Shown here: in pieces, positions 1 to 6,703 of the stretch | How positions within the stretch are numbered: position 1 is the stretch's first letter | How the letters are laid out: each line of letters opens with the position of its first letter | Assembly (NCBI GenBank): GCA_945883455.1 | Contig: CAMCXJ010000057.1 | Coordinates: 1-11,911, forward strand | Reading direction: 5' to 3' | Length of the DNA stretch: 11,911 nt | Source of the DNA: Prosthecobacter debontii | GTDB taxonomy: Bacteria; Verrucomicrobiota; Verrucomicrobiia; Verrucomicrobiales; Akkermansiaceae | Notes under the pieces: generated by a model | The model's input: only the letters and a program-made list of their open reading frames with translations | Told to the model about the DNA's origin: nothing | Database searches by the model: none | Made by a program: the position numbers and the translations under genes

Positions 1-1260
1 CAAATTCTGTAGCATGGGGGCGGATATCACGACAGGCAGCTTGGTCCAGAGGATCGACAAGAAGGCAAGGCCGTAAGCTGTCATCAAGGGTGCGAAAAGG
101 AGGTGAGTTTGGTTTGGGTCGAGTTGGTCGCTGGAAACCCCGTAGATGGATAGTCCGAAGGCCGAGACGGTAAACATCAGCAGGATAGCCCATCGGAACT
201 GAGCGATCGACGGTCGCTTGAAGGGGTGCAATAGAGAGACGAAGAAAAGAGGTGCCACAATGATCCCACCAAGAAAGGGGATCAGGCTTGTGACCTGTAG
301 AATGGTGTTACGGAGGATTGATGATATGAAGCCCCTGTTGAGTAGCGGATAATCCTCGAGGTTGCGGGTACGCATGATCGATTCTTCGGTGCCCCCGCCG
401 ATTCCGTTGTAGAGGTTGAGATATGCGGTGCCGAAGGGACTCCCGGAAATACCTGTGTTGCGCAACATAATGAAAACCATCGGGATAAGTAGTATGAAAA
501 GGATGGTGATGGCCACCACGCCGCGCGGACGAAATGAGACCGCCGCAAAAATGATGTAGCCGATGGAAATCCAGATCGTCACGTAGTGTGTCAGCGCGAG
601 AAGTGTGAAAAACACTCCAGCGAGGACGGCAGGGATGTAGGCGATACGCCCTTCGCTGGAATCTTCAACAGCCCGGTAGACGAAATACGCGGCGCAGGTG
701 AAAAGCAGCAGCATCAGCATCTGCGGAAGCCCTGCCATGGAATAACTCCAGAAGGTTTCACAAAACAACATGAGGATGGCGGTGACCGCCGCGATTTTCT
801 GGTCGAAGATCCTGGAAACAAGCAGGAATGTGACCCCGATCGACATCAGGAAACAAAGGGTGGAAACCGTTGCGATGACGCGATCCAGCGGGAAGACCAT
901 TTCGTTTTCCGCCATTCGCCAACGGGTGGCGTCATCAGCTCCGACTAGCTTGAGCACAGCCGCGTTTAGGAGAGGGTTGAGTGGCGAGTGGTAGGTGTCC
1001 TTGAATCCCGTGAAAGCGAGCGCGGAGCCAGCTTGTTTTTCCAACGCTTGTTCGTAAGCGATGGGTCTTATGACTTTCGTGGTGAGGCCGTTGCCGCGAG
1101 ACACTTCGCGGGCGATTACAGCCTGTTCCATAGCATCGGGGGCATTGAGGCCACGGAAGAAAATGAATAGATTCGCCAACGTCAGTAGGATCAGTGTCAG
1201 GAAGAACAGGCTACGGCGGATGACAATGCCGGCGTCGAATTGGGTCTGTGATCTACTCAT
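1..1260 (-). CDS. GT39/ArnT-like polytopic membrane glycosyltransferase (3' end cut by window edge)
   Basis: An uninterrupted leftward frame runs from an ATG at 1260 to the left edge, giving 420 residues with no stop. It is strongly hydrophobic. Membrane segments are visible near residues 14-36, 125-148, 155-172, 178-195, 207-241, 247-267, 323-345, 355-375 and 387-407. After the first segment lies a soluble stretch, PDAMEQAVIAREVSRGNG (41-58), then a TTKVIRP motif. That pattern matches the first periplasmic loop of GT39-type integral membrane glycosyltransferases (dolichyl/polyprenyl-phosphate-mannose transferase relatives), where an acidic residue follows the first helix. Such enzymes move a sugar from a lipid-phosphate carrier to an acceptor outside the inner membrane; the sugar and acceptor cannot be read here. 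It starts 33 bp after the sigma-54 activator gene, so it is probably the last of a three-gene leftward operon. There is no clear ribosome binding site. The family assignment is moderate; coding status is strong. Confidence 0.82.
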   Translation of the reverse strand, partial: MSRSQTQFDAGIVIRRSLFFLTLILLTLANLFIFFRGLNAPDAMEQAVIAREVSRGNGLTTKVIRPIAYEQALEKQAGSALAFTGFKDTYHSPLNPLLNAAVLKLVGADDATRWRMAENEMVFPLDRVIATVSTLCFLMSIGVTFLLVSRIFDQKIAAVTAILMLFCETFWSYSMAGLPQMLMLLLFTCAAYFVYRAVEDSSEGRIAYIPAVLAGVFFTLLALTHYVTIWISIGYIIFAAVSFRPRGVVAITILFILLIPMVFIMLRNTGISGSPFGTAYLNLYNGIGGGTEESIMRTRNLEDYPLLNRGFISSILRNTILQVTSLIPFLGGIIVAPLFFVSLLHPFKRPSIAQFRWAILLMFTVSAFGLSIYGVSSDQLDPNQTHLLFAPLMTAYGLAFLSILWTKLPVVISAPMLQNL

Positions 1261-1293
1261 GCGGGAGGGTTGGTATGCTATCTGGGTGGAAAC

Positions 1294-2661
1294 TTAAAGC
1301 TCTAGTTCCTTGATTTTTCGTTGTAGGGTGCGGCGGCTGATTCCCAGCAGATCCGCGGCTTTCGTCCGGTTGGCGGCAGACTCAGCTAGCGCCCGGCGAA
1401 TGGTGAATTTTTCCAGTTCGCCTAGGTTCAGAACGGCAGGCGCGTTGAGGTTGTTTTTTTCACAATGCTCAACGGTTTTTCGGATGTGTGGGGTCTCTTC
1501 TAGGAAAGCGGGAAAGTGCCGCACACCGATCGATGCGTCGTTGGACATGACTACGCCATGCTCGATGGCGGTGCGGAGTTCACGGACATTTCCCGGCCAT
1601 GGGTAGGCAACAAGGCGGTGGATCGCCTCATCGGTGAGCGGTTTCAACGGACGTCCGTTTTCCTCGGCAAACTCCCGGAGAAAGGAACTGGCCAGGAGGA
1701 TGATGTCCTCCGGTCTTTCCCGCAGGGTGGGCATTTTTACAGAGACCACATTGAGGCGGAAATAGAGATCCTCCCGAAAATTTCCGGCATCGACCAGTTG
1801 GCGGAGGTTCTTGTTTGTCGCGGCGATCAGGCGGACATCGACCTTGATCGGCGAGTTCGAGCCGACGCGCTCGATGGATCTTTCGGAAAGGGCGCGGAGG
1901 AGTTTTACCTGCGTGGCGGCGTCGATCTCGCCGATTTCATCGAGGAAAAGCGTGCCGCCATCCGCCTGCTCGAAGCGGCCGATCCTTTTCTGCGCCGCAC
2001 CGGTGAAGGAGCCTTTCTCGTGACCGAAAAGCTCGGATTCCAGGAGCTGCGGAGAAAGCGCCGCGCAGTTTACAATTACTAGCTTCGCCGCCGGGCGGCC
2101 GGAAAGATGATGGATCGCGTGCGCGACAACCTCCTTGCCGGTTCCCGATTCCCCCTCGATGAGGACGGTGGCGCGGGTTGGCGCGATCTGTTCGATCAGC
2201 TCGGTGACACGCTTGATTTCCGGGGATTTCCCGATCAGGCGGGAAAGGCTGGCGCCTTTTTTCACCTGTTTAGTGAGCTGGACGTTCTCTGTTTCAAGTG
2301 TCCGGGAGCGGAGGGCGCGCTTCAGGAGCATCTCGACCTCGTCGAGGTTTAGTGGCTTGGTGACGAAGTGAAACGCGCCCCGGCGCATGGCCTCCACGGC
2401 GGTATCGACCGAGCCGTAGGCGGTCATCATCAGGATCACGGGTGAGGAGGGTAGTTTCGTCGCGGTGTCGATCAGATCCATGCCGGAATCGCCGCCGAGT
2501 CGGAGGTCGGTGAGCAAAAGCTGGATCTCCTCGCTTTTCAGGATCGCGAGTGCCTCGGCGTTGTTCGAGGCGAGATAGACGTCGAAATCCTCCTCCAACG
2601 CGCTACGCAGCCCTTCGCGGGTAGCGCGTTCGTCGTCAACGATGAGGAGTGTGGGGAGCAT
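1294..2661 (-). CDS. NtrC-family sigma-54-dependent response regulator
   Basis: This 455-residue protein has the full NtrC architecture. The receiver domain (about 3-118) has the acidic pocket D9/D10, phospho-acceptor D52 in LLLTDLRLGG, T80 and K102. The AAA+ domain (about 141-365) has Walker A GESGTGKE (170-177), Walker B GTLFLDEIGE (D241/E242), FREDLYFRLNVV (295-306) and the YPWPGNVREL sensor II region (353-362). A Fis-type helix-turn-helix closes the protein (about 416-455, NRTKAADLLGISRRTLQRKI). The loop that contacts sigma-54, usually GAFTGA, reads GSFTGA (217-222). Once phosphorylated it should use ATP to open sigma-54 promoters; targets are unknown. It lies 48 bp downstream of the histidine kinase gene, its probable partner, and 33 bp upstream of the membrane glycosyltransferase. 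The ATG at 2661 gives a complete receiver domain, but no Shine-Dalgarno is visible and the upstream spacer is an AT-rich heptamer repeat. Confidence 0.95.
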   Translation of the reverse strand: MLPTLLIVDDERATREGLRSALEEDFDVYLASNNAEALAILKSEEIQLLLTDLRLGGDSGMDLIDTATKLPSSPVILMMTAYGSVDTAVEAMRRGAFHFVTKPLNLDEVEMLLKRALRSRTLETENVQLTKQVKKGASLSRLIGKSPEIKRVTELIEQIAPTRATVLIEGESGTGKEVVAHAIHHLSGRPAAKLVIVNCAALSPQLLESELFGHEKGSFTGAAQKRIGRFEQADGGTLFLDEIGEIDAATQVKLLRALSERSIERVGSNSPIKVDVRLIAATNKNLRQLVDAGNFREDLYFRLNVVSVKMPTLRERPEDIILLASSFLREFAEENGRPLKPLTDEAIHRLVAYPWPGNVRELRTAIEHGVVMSNDASIGVRHFPAFLEETPHIRKTVEHCEKNNLNAPAVLNLGELEKFTIRRALAESAANRTKAADLLGISRRTLQRKIKELEL

Positions 2662-2670
2662 GGGGCGTTG

Positions 2671-2702
2671 AAACTTTAAACTTTAAGTCTTAAATTCTAA
2701 AT
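2671..2702. repeat. Degenerate 7-bp tandem repeat in the kinase/regulator spacer
   Basis: On the plus strand the spacer reads as heptamers: AAACTTT (2671-2677), AAACTTT (2678-2684), AAGTCTT (2685-2691), AAATTCT (2692-2698), then AAAT. The first two are identical and the rest are degenerate. The tract is nearly all A/T inside GC-rich coding DNA. It occupies most of the 48 bp between the kinase stop and the regulator start, ending 9 bp from the regulator ATG. It could be a slippage-derived tract, an unstructured ribosome-entry region or a relic. No function is shown by the sequence. Confidence 0.6.
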
Positions 2703-2709
2703 ACGGATG

Positions 2710-3933
2710 TCACGCGTCAATCACCGGCGATGGCAACAATCTCGGGCTCGGCGCGGTGTGGGGGAGATGAATGAGGATGTTCGTTCCTTGGTCGGGTTGG
2801 GACTGGATTTCGATTTCGCCGCCGTGTTCGCGGATGATACGGCGAACGATGAGCAGGCCGAGGCCGGTGCCGGCGGATTTCGTGGTGCGGTAGGGTTCAA
2901 AGAGGCTGCCCATTTGCTCGGGCGGGATGCCGGTGCCGTTGTCGGAAATGGAAATGAGGAAATCGGTTTCTGTGGAGCGGGTGCGGATCTCAATCACACC
3001 GTTTTCCCCGGCGATGGCCTGGTAGGCGTTGCGGATGAGGTTGTAGAAAACCTGCTGGAACTGGTCGGGATCCACCAAGGCCGCAGGAAGGCTCGGCGAG
3101 AGATCGAGATCCACGGTGATGCCGCGGGAAACGATTTCCGGTTCGAGCAAGGTCAGGGTCTGGCTGAGGATGGCGTTGAGATCGCGGCGGTCGCGGCGGG
3201 GGGTGGTGGGACGGACGGCGTGAAGAAACTGCTTGAGGATCGTATCGAGCCGCTGGATTTCCTGGCGGGCGGTGTGCATATGTTCGGAAAGCCCCTTGCG
3301 GTCGGCGGGGGCGAGGCGGCGGATTTTTCGCTCCATGAGCTGGAGGTGGATGTCCAAGGAGTTAAGCGGATTCCCAATCTCATGGGCGATGCCCGCGGCG
3401 AGCAGGGTCAGGGCGTTGAGGCGCTCGGATTCCAGCGTCTCCTGTGTCTCGGCGAGGCTGCTGGTCAGGTCGCGGATTAGCATCACGTGGCCGAGGGGTA
3501 GCTCGTGGTTTTTCGGGTCGTCGATGGGTGAGAGGTAGAAATTGAGTTTCCGATGCTCGGGGTAGAACACCTCAATGTCCCGGGAAACGGCCACGGAAGA
3601 TCCGCTGAGAGAAATGCTATCGATTCCGCGGATTTTTTCGGCGAGGCGCTGACCGAGGGTTTCGGCGGCATCCAGGCCGAAAAAGCGGCAGGCGGCGCGA
3701 TTGAGGAACAGGATTTTCCCATCCGGATCTAAGATGATCAGGCCCTCCTGAAGCGCCTCGAACACATTCTCTAGGAAGCCTTTTTCCTGAATCAGCCGCG
3801 TCACGATCTGCTGGATTTCCCCCGGCTCCACCCGGTCAAGGCGGGCGACGAGTTTTTCGAGGAATCCGGATTTCACGAGCGGGATGATGGGGAAGATGGC
3901 GGGGAAATCCAAATCATATTCATCGCTCGCCAA
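2710..3933 (-). CDS. Soluble PAS-domain sensor histidine kinase, NtrB-like
   Basis: The product is 407 residues with no convincing membrane segment, so it should sense a cytoplasmic signal or partner. A PAS domain spans about 52-160 (LQEGLIILDPDGKILFLNRA). The dimerization/phosphotransfer domain carries the phospho-acceptor H184 in AAGIAHEIGNPLNSL (179-193). The ATPase domain has an N box (N298 and N302 in YNLIRNAYQAI), G1 box SDNGTGIP (330-337), F box LFEPY (344-348) and G2 box GTGLGL (355-360). This is the NtrB/HisKA type that usually pairs with sigma-54 activators, and such an activator gene lies 48 bp downstream. The start used is a TTG at 3933, preceded by a weak GCAGGG-like site. An in-frame stop lies a short way upstream, and a GTG at residue 20 is an alternative. 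The signal sensed is unknown. Confidence 0.93.
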   Translation of the reverse strand: MASDEYDLDFPAIFPIIPLVKSGFLEKLVARLDRVEPGEIQQIVTRLIQEKGFLENVFEALQEGLIILDPDGKILFLNRAACRFFGLDAAETLGQRLAEKIRGIDSISLSGSSVAVSRDIEVFYPEHRKLNFYLSPIDDPKNHELPLGHVMLIRDLTSSLAETQETLESERLNALTLLAAGIAHEIGNPLNSLDIHLQLMERKIRRLAPADRKGLSEHMHTARQEIQRLDTILKQFLHAVRPTTPRRDRRDLNAILSQTLTLLEPEIVSRGITVDLDLSPSLPAALVDPDQFQQVFYNLIRNAYQAIAGENGVIEIRTRSTETDFLISISDNGTGIPPEQMGSLFEPYRTTKSAGTGLGLLIVRRIIREHGGEIEIQSQPDQGTNILIHLPHTAPSPRLLPSPVIDA

Positions 3934-3999
3934 GCCCTGCGATTCAGGGACACATTTCCGGCTTTCCGAAACGCTTCATACCGCTAATATCCCGCGCGA
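3934..3999. promoter_or_regulatory. Divergent intergenic region between the kinase operon and manC
   Basis: Only 66 bp separate two outward-facing genes, so both promoters must lie here or overlap coding DNA. A TAATAT at 3985-3990 is a plausible -10 for manC, with only a weak -35 candidate (TTTCCG, 3963-3968). Its start point would fall almost at the manC ATG (4000), implying a leaderless or near-leaderless transcript. Next to the kinase TTG start is a perfect 5-bp inverted repeat with a 5-bp loop (CCCTG 3935-3939, CAGGG 3945-3949), which overlaps the weak ribosome-binding site of the kinase. No -24/-12 sigma-54 promoter is visible. Confidence 0.4.
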
Positions 4000-5082
4000 A
4001 TGCCAGCTTCTGAAGACACCTATGCACTGATCCTTGCCGGCGGCTCGGGAACTCGTTTCTGGCCGTTAAGCCGCAACGACAAACCTAAACAGCTCCTCGA
4101 TCTTTTCGGCACCGGCACCCTGCTGGAGCAAACCATCAGCCGACTCGAAGGTCTCGTGCCTTTCGAAAACATACTTATCCTGACGAACTCTCTCCAGGTC
4201 GATGCCGTGCGTGGAATCGCCTCCATGCTTCCAGCGGAAAACATTTTCGCGGAACCGGCCAAGCGCGATACCGCCCCCGCCGTCGCGCTGGGTATCGGAC
4301 TCGTCGCCGCGCGCAACCCGGACGCAGTGATGATGGTGCTGCCCTCCGATCAACTCATCAAGGACACTGCCGCCTACCAGTCCGTGATGAGGGATGCACT
4401 GGAGGTCGCGGAAAAATCCGATGGCCTTGTCACCATCGGCATCCGTCCGACATGGCCCTGCCCGTCCTACGGCTACATCGAGCGCGGCGAATTGGCCGCC
4501 ATCTCCGGCGCGAACTGCGCCCACGCCCCGTTCGAGGTAAAGCGTTTCCGCGAAAAGCCCGATCCCAAGCTTGCCGAGCAGTTCCTTGCGGAAGGCGGTT
4601 TCTCATGGAACGCGGGCATGTTCGTCTGGTCTCTGCACACCGTGATCGAGGAACTCGCCCTCCACGCTCCGGAACTCGCCGCCTTTGTTTCCGAAATCCG
4701 CCGTAGCAAGGACATCGCCGCCACCGTCGCCGCGCAGTTTCCCAAGCTCACGCCCATCTCTATCGACTACGCCCTCATGGAAAACGCTGCCCGCGTGCTC
4801 AATATCGAGGCCACCTTCGATTGGGATGATGTGGGATCGTGGGTCTCCATCGCGAAATATCTCGACGACGCCGGTAACGAAAACCGCTTCAACGAAACGG
4901 TATCGGAGATCGATTCACGCAACAACATCGTGTTTAACGCCACCCCCGGCACCCACATCGCGCTGCTCGGCGTCGAGGATCTCATTGTCGTAAAAACTGG
5001 CGATTCCATCCTCATCGCAAAGCGCAACCAAGCGGATGCAATCAAAAAGCTCGCGGATATCCTCCCTGCAGCGCTACTCTGA
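4000..5082 (+). CDS. manC: Mannose-1-phosphate guanylyltransferase
   Basis: This cytoplasmic enzyme joins mannose-1-phosphate and GTP to give GDP-mannose and pyrophosphate. GDP-mannose feeds mannose- and fucose-containing glycans. The 360 residues fit the short single-domain form without the phosphomannose isomerase domain of long ManC/AlgA proteins. Visible motifs are the nucleotidyltransferase signature GGSGTRFWPLSR with KPKQ (14-31), EPAKRDTAPA (85-94), PSDQ (115-118), YGYIERG (157-163), the sugar-phosphate site FREKP (183-187), WNAGMF (203-208), SIDYALME (254-261) and WDDVGSW (275-281). The end, VEDLIVVKTGDSIL, is typical of the family's C-terminal beta structure. The ATG at 4000 has no Shine-Dalgarno, and the first motif begins 13 residues in, as expected. 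It is divergent from the sensor kinase and followed on the same strand by a CAP-domain fragment and ftsQAZ. The symbol follows enzyme function; local names such as manC, rfbM or cpsB are interchangeable here. Confidence 0.95.
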   Translation: MPASEDTYALILAGGSGTRFWPLSRNDKPKQLLDLFGTGTLLEQTISRLEGLVPFENILILTNSLQVDAVRGIASMLPAENIFAEPAKRDTAPAVALGIGLVAARNPDAVMMVLPSDQLIKDTAAYQSVMRDALEVAEKSDGLVTIGIRPTWPCPSYGYIERGELAAISGANCAHAPFEVKRFREKPDPKLAEQFLAEGGFSWNAGMFVWSLHTVIEELALHAPELAAFVSEIRRSKDIAATVAAQFPKLTPISIDYALMENAARVLNIEATFDWDDVGSWVSIAKYLDDAGNENRFNETVSEIDSRNNIVFNATPGTHIALLGVEDLIVVKTGDSILIAKRNQADAIKKLADILPAALL

Positions 5083-5506
5083 AAAACGCTGGAAACGATA
5101 CGCTGGATCTCCTTTTTCCTGCTATCCTTCAAACGGCTTCGTCCACATCGACACCCGAGACGCCACGCCACTTGGAAAGGCAAATCTCTGCGGCATCCCG
5201 CACGAGGTTGAGGCGGATGCGGAAATGTCTGCCAAGGCGGAGGACGCCGCAAAAGCCTGTGAGAAACACGGTGGTCTCTCGCACGACATCGGACATTCCA
5301 CCGATAAATGCAACCTCGCTGGTGGCAGCGGCATGGTGAACAGTGTCGCTCAATACATCAACGATCATGGAGAAAAAAATCGCGAGCGCCGCGGTCATCG
5401 CGCATGGTGTCTGAATCCTCCGATGGATAAAGTCGGCTTCGGTGAGGCGGGCGGCGGCTACTCCGCGATGTGGTGCATGGAGTCCTATCTGGTCGAGCTG
5501 TTTTGA
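5036..5506 (+). CDS. CAP (SCP/PR-1-like) domain protein fragment, probable gene remnant
   Basis: This frame is open from inside the manC end to a TGA at 5504-5506. Its only in-frame starts are an ATG at 5036, overlapping manC by 47 bp, and an internal ATG near 5225. With the first start it has 156 residues. Residues about 50-149 look like real protein: GIPHEVEADAEMSAKAEDAA, then LSHD (81-84), a CNL motif (92-94), GHRAWCLNPPMDKVGFG (120-136) and GYSAMWCMES (141-150). This order (helical start, conserved His, GHR-W-LNP, GFG, AMW) resembles a CAP-superfamily group I recall from planctomycetes and verrucomicrobia, which are normally exported. Here no signal peptide is present, the first ~45 residues look like random translation of the manC tail and spacer, and the protein ends just after AMW, where relatives continue. 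No other frame downstream resumes the family. I read it as a truncated remnant; a short functional protein remains possible. Function unknown. Confidence 0.55.
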   Translation: MQSKSSRISSLQRYSEKRWKRYAGSPFSCYPSNGFVHIDTRDATPLGKANLCGIPHEVEADAEMSAKAEDAAKACEKHGGLSHDIGHSTDKCNLAGGSGMVNSVAQYINDHGEKNRERRGHRAWCLNPPMDKVGFGEAGGGYSAMWCMESYLVELF

Positions 5507-5607
5507 CCCGTGAGGCTGCAATCGGATACCCATGGCGGCGATGCGTCCCCCAAAGAGCAAAGGATGCCTGATTCTCGAGCTGCTTCGAGAGGAAAATGCG
5601 TGGATTG

Positions 5608-5635
5608 TTGACATTTCGGCTCTCTTTAATAATAT
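5608..5635 (+). promoter_or_regulatory. Sigma-70-like promoter for ftsQAZ
   Basis: A perfect TTGACA (5608-5613) is followed after 16 bp by TAATAT (5630-5635), a 4/6 match to TATAAT, in an AT-rich pocket (TTTAATAATAT). Transcription would begin near 5642 and leave about 70 nt before the ftsQ ATG at 5714. Placed after the CAP fragment and before three tightly packed division genes, it is the natural operon promoter. The rest of 5507-5713 shows no convincing gene. Consensus-based call only. Confidence 0.6.
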
Positions 5636-5662
5636 CCCCGCAGTGATGGTAATTGCCATGAC

Positions 5663-5698
5663 AGAAGGAACGCTCACACGGCGTTTCTCCGCCCTTCT
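5663..5698 (+). promoter_or_regulatory. Inverted repeat in the ftsQ leader
   Basis: Between the predicted promoter and ftsQ, AACGC (5669-5673) pairs with GCGTT (5681-5685) around a 7-nt loop. The adjoining AGAAGG (5663-5668) can pair with CCTTCT (5693-5698) if seven bases bulge out on the 3' side. The structure would end about 15 nt before the ftsQ start and could affect translation initiation. No T-run follows, so it is not a standard terminator. It may be chance. Confidence 0.3.
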
Positions 5699-5713
5699 GA
5701 CTTCTCGCCTTCC

Positions 5714-6697
5714 ATGCGCCTAAGAACCTCCAAAGCCCGACGCCATCGGCACCAAGTGAAGGTGCTGAAGTCGGAAGTGATGTCGCCGCGCATCGCGTGG
5801 ATCAATTTTCTCGGAGCCCTGCGCACGCTCACGAAAATCGCCTTGGTCATAGGGCTACTTCTTGCCGTCGCTTACGGAATCCGAGCAGCCATTGAGCATG
5901 CTTTTCATCGCAATCCAGATTTTCAGCTCAAGGCGATCAACCTGAGCCCTAACGATGTGCTCGACGAGGCGGATCTTGTGGAACTGCTGGAAATTGACCT
6001 TGCTGCTAATATCTTTGACATTGATGTGAAAGAGTTGGAGTCCAAACTTATGACACAACCCGCCATCGCTGCTGCCCGGGTGGAGCGCAACCTGCCGGGC
6101 ACACTGGATTTCTGCCTCACCACGCGCAAGCCAGCGGCATGGATTGCCTGTCCAGAAGAGGGCTTCCCCGCGACACGCAGCACCGGCTCGCTGATAGTGG
6201 ATCAGGAAGGTTTCATCTATCACTGCCCGGTGCGACAGGTGGATTTGAACCAATCACTGCCCATTCTTTTCCTTTCCAAAAACGAGGATCACCCGATTCG
6301 TGCCGGGAAAATCCTCGATCATCCACAATACACTGAAACTCTGCGGCTTCTGAAGTCGGTGGTTGCCCAGTCGCCGGACGAGTTACGCGCGGTTGATACC
6401 ATCTCGCAGGCGAACGCCTGGTCTCTCAATCTCGTGACACGCAGCGGTACGACGGCGACCTTCGGCTTGGATGACCATGCCCGGCAGCTCGGATACCTCG
6501 GTCGTGCTCTCGATCACGCGCGGCGAAAAGGTTACGAAATCGGGACGATCAACTTAATCCCGAGGCGAAATGTTCCGATCACACTCGGCGTCGACACACC
6601 ACCGCCACGCGCCATCCCTATTACCGAAGAAGCGCTGGAAGATACTCCCACACGCGGCCAATCCGACGATCTCCGAACCCTCCCAAACCGCAACTGA
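5714..6697 (+). CDS. ftsQ: Cell division protein FtsQ
   Basis: FtsQ is a bitopic inner-membrane protein that links the cytoplasmic ring to the periplasmic FtsB/FtsL complex and septal wall synthesis. The 327 residues show a basic cytoplasmic tail (1-40), one membrane segment (about 41-58, KIALVIGLLLAVAYGI), a POTRA domain (about 70-142; FQLKAINLSPNDVLDEADL through VERNLPGTLDFCLTTRKPAAW) and a beta domain with LIVDQEGFIYH (160-170), LPILF (182-186) and ending near LIPRRNVPITLG (281-292). The last 35 residues are Pro/acidic and look disordered. Length is somewhat above the roughly 275 of E. coli FtsQ, mainly from both tails. Primary identity is weak, as usual for FtsQ; the architecture plus ftsA 6 bp downstream make the call firm. 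The ATG at 5714 has no clear Shine-Dalgarno; residue 23 is an alternative start. Confidence 0.9.
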   Translation: MRLRTSKARRHRHQVKVLKSEVMSPRIAWINFLGALRTLTKIALVIGLLLAVAYGIRAAIEHAFHRNPDFQLKAINLSPNDVLDEADLVELLEIDLAANIFDIDVKELESKLMTQPAIAAARVERNLPGTLDFCLTTRKPAAWIACPEEGFPATRSTGSLIVDQEGFIYHCPVRQVDLNQSLPILFLSKNEDHPIRAGKILDHPQYTETLRLLKSVVAQSPDELRAVDTISQANAWSLNLVTRSGTTATFGLDDHARQLGYLGRALDHARRKGYEIGTINLIPRRNVPITLGVDTPPPRAIPITEEALEDTPTRGQSDDLRTLPNRN

Positions 6698-6703
6698 CAT
6701 CCC

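Noticed and set aside
586..1297. Several short plus-strand frames opposite the left-edge membrane protein
   Set aside because: They overlap the single uninterrupted 420-residue leftward frame with clear membrane segments.
2707..3480. A 257-residue frame on the plus strand opposite the histidine kinase gene
   Set aside because: The kinase on the other strand has every catalytic box. The opposite frame is Gly/Val/Asp-rich in the way expected of an antisense reading of GC-rich codons.
5129..5677. A 182-residue leftward open frame between manC and ftsQ
   Set aside because: Its composition is erratic with no family features, and it lies opposite the plus-strand frame that carries CAP-family motifs, so it is a shadow.
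5532..5723. A 63-residue rightward open frame overlapping the ftsQ start
   Set aside because: It contains the predicted ftsQ promoter and leader hairpin, shows no recognisable motif, and runs 10 bp into ftsQ.
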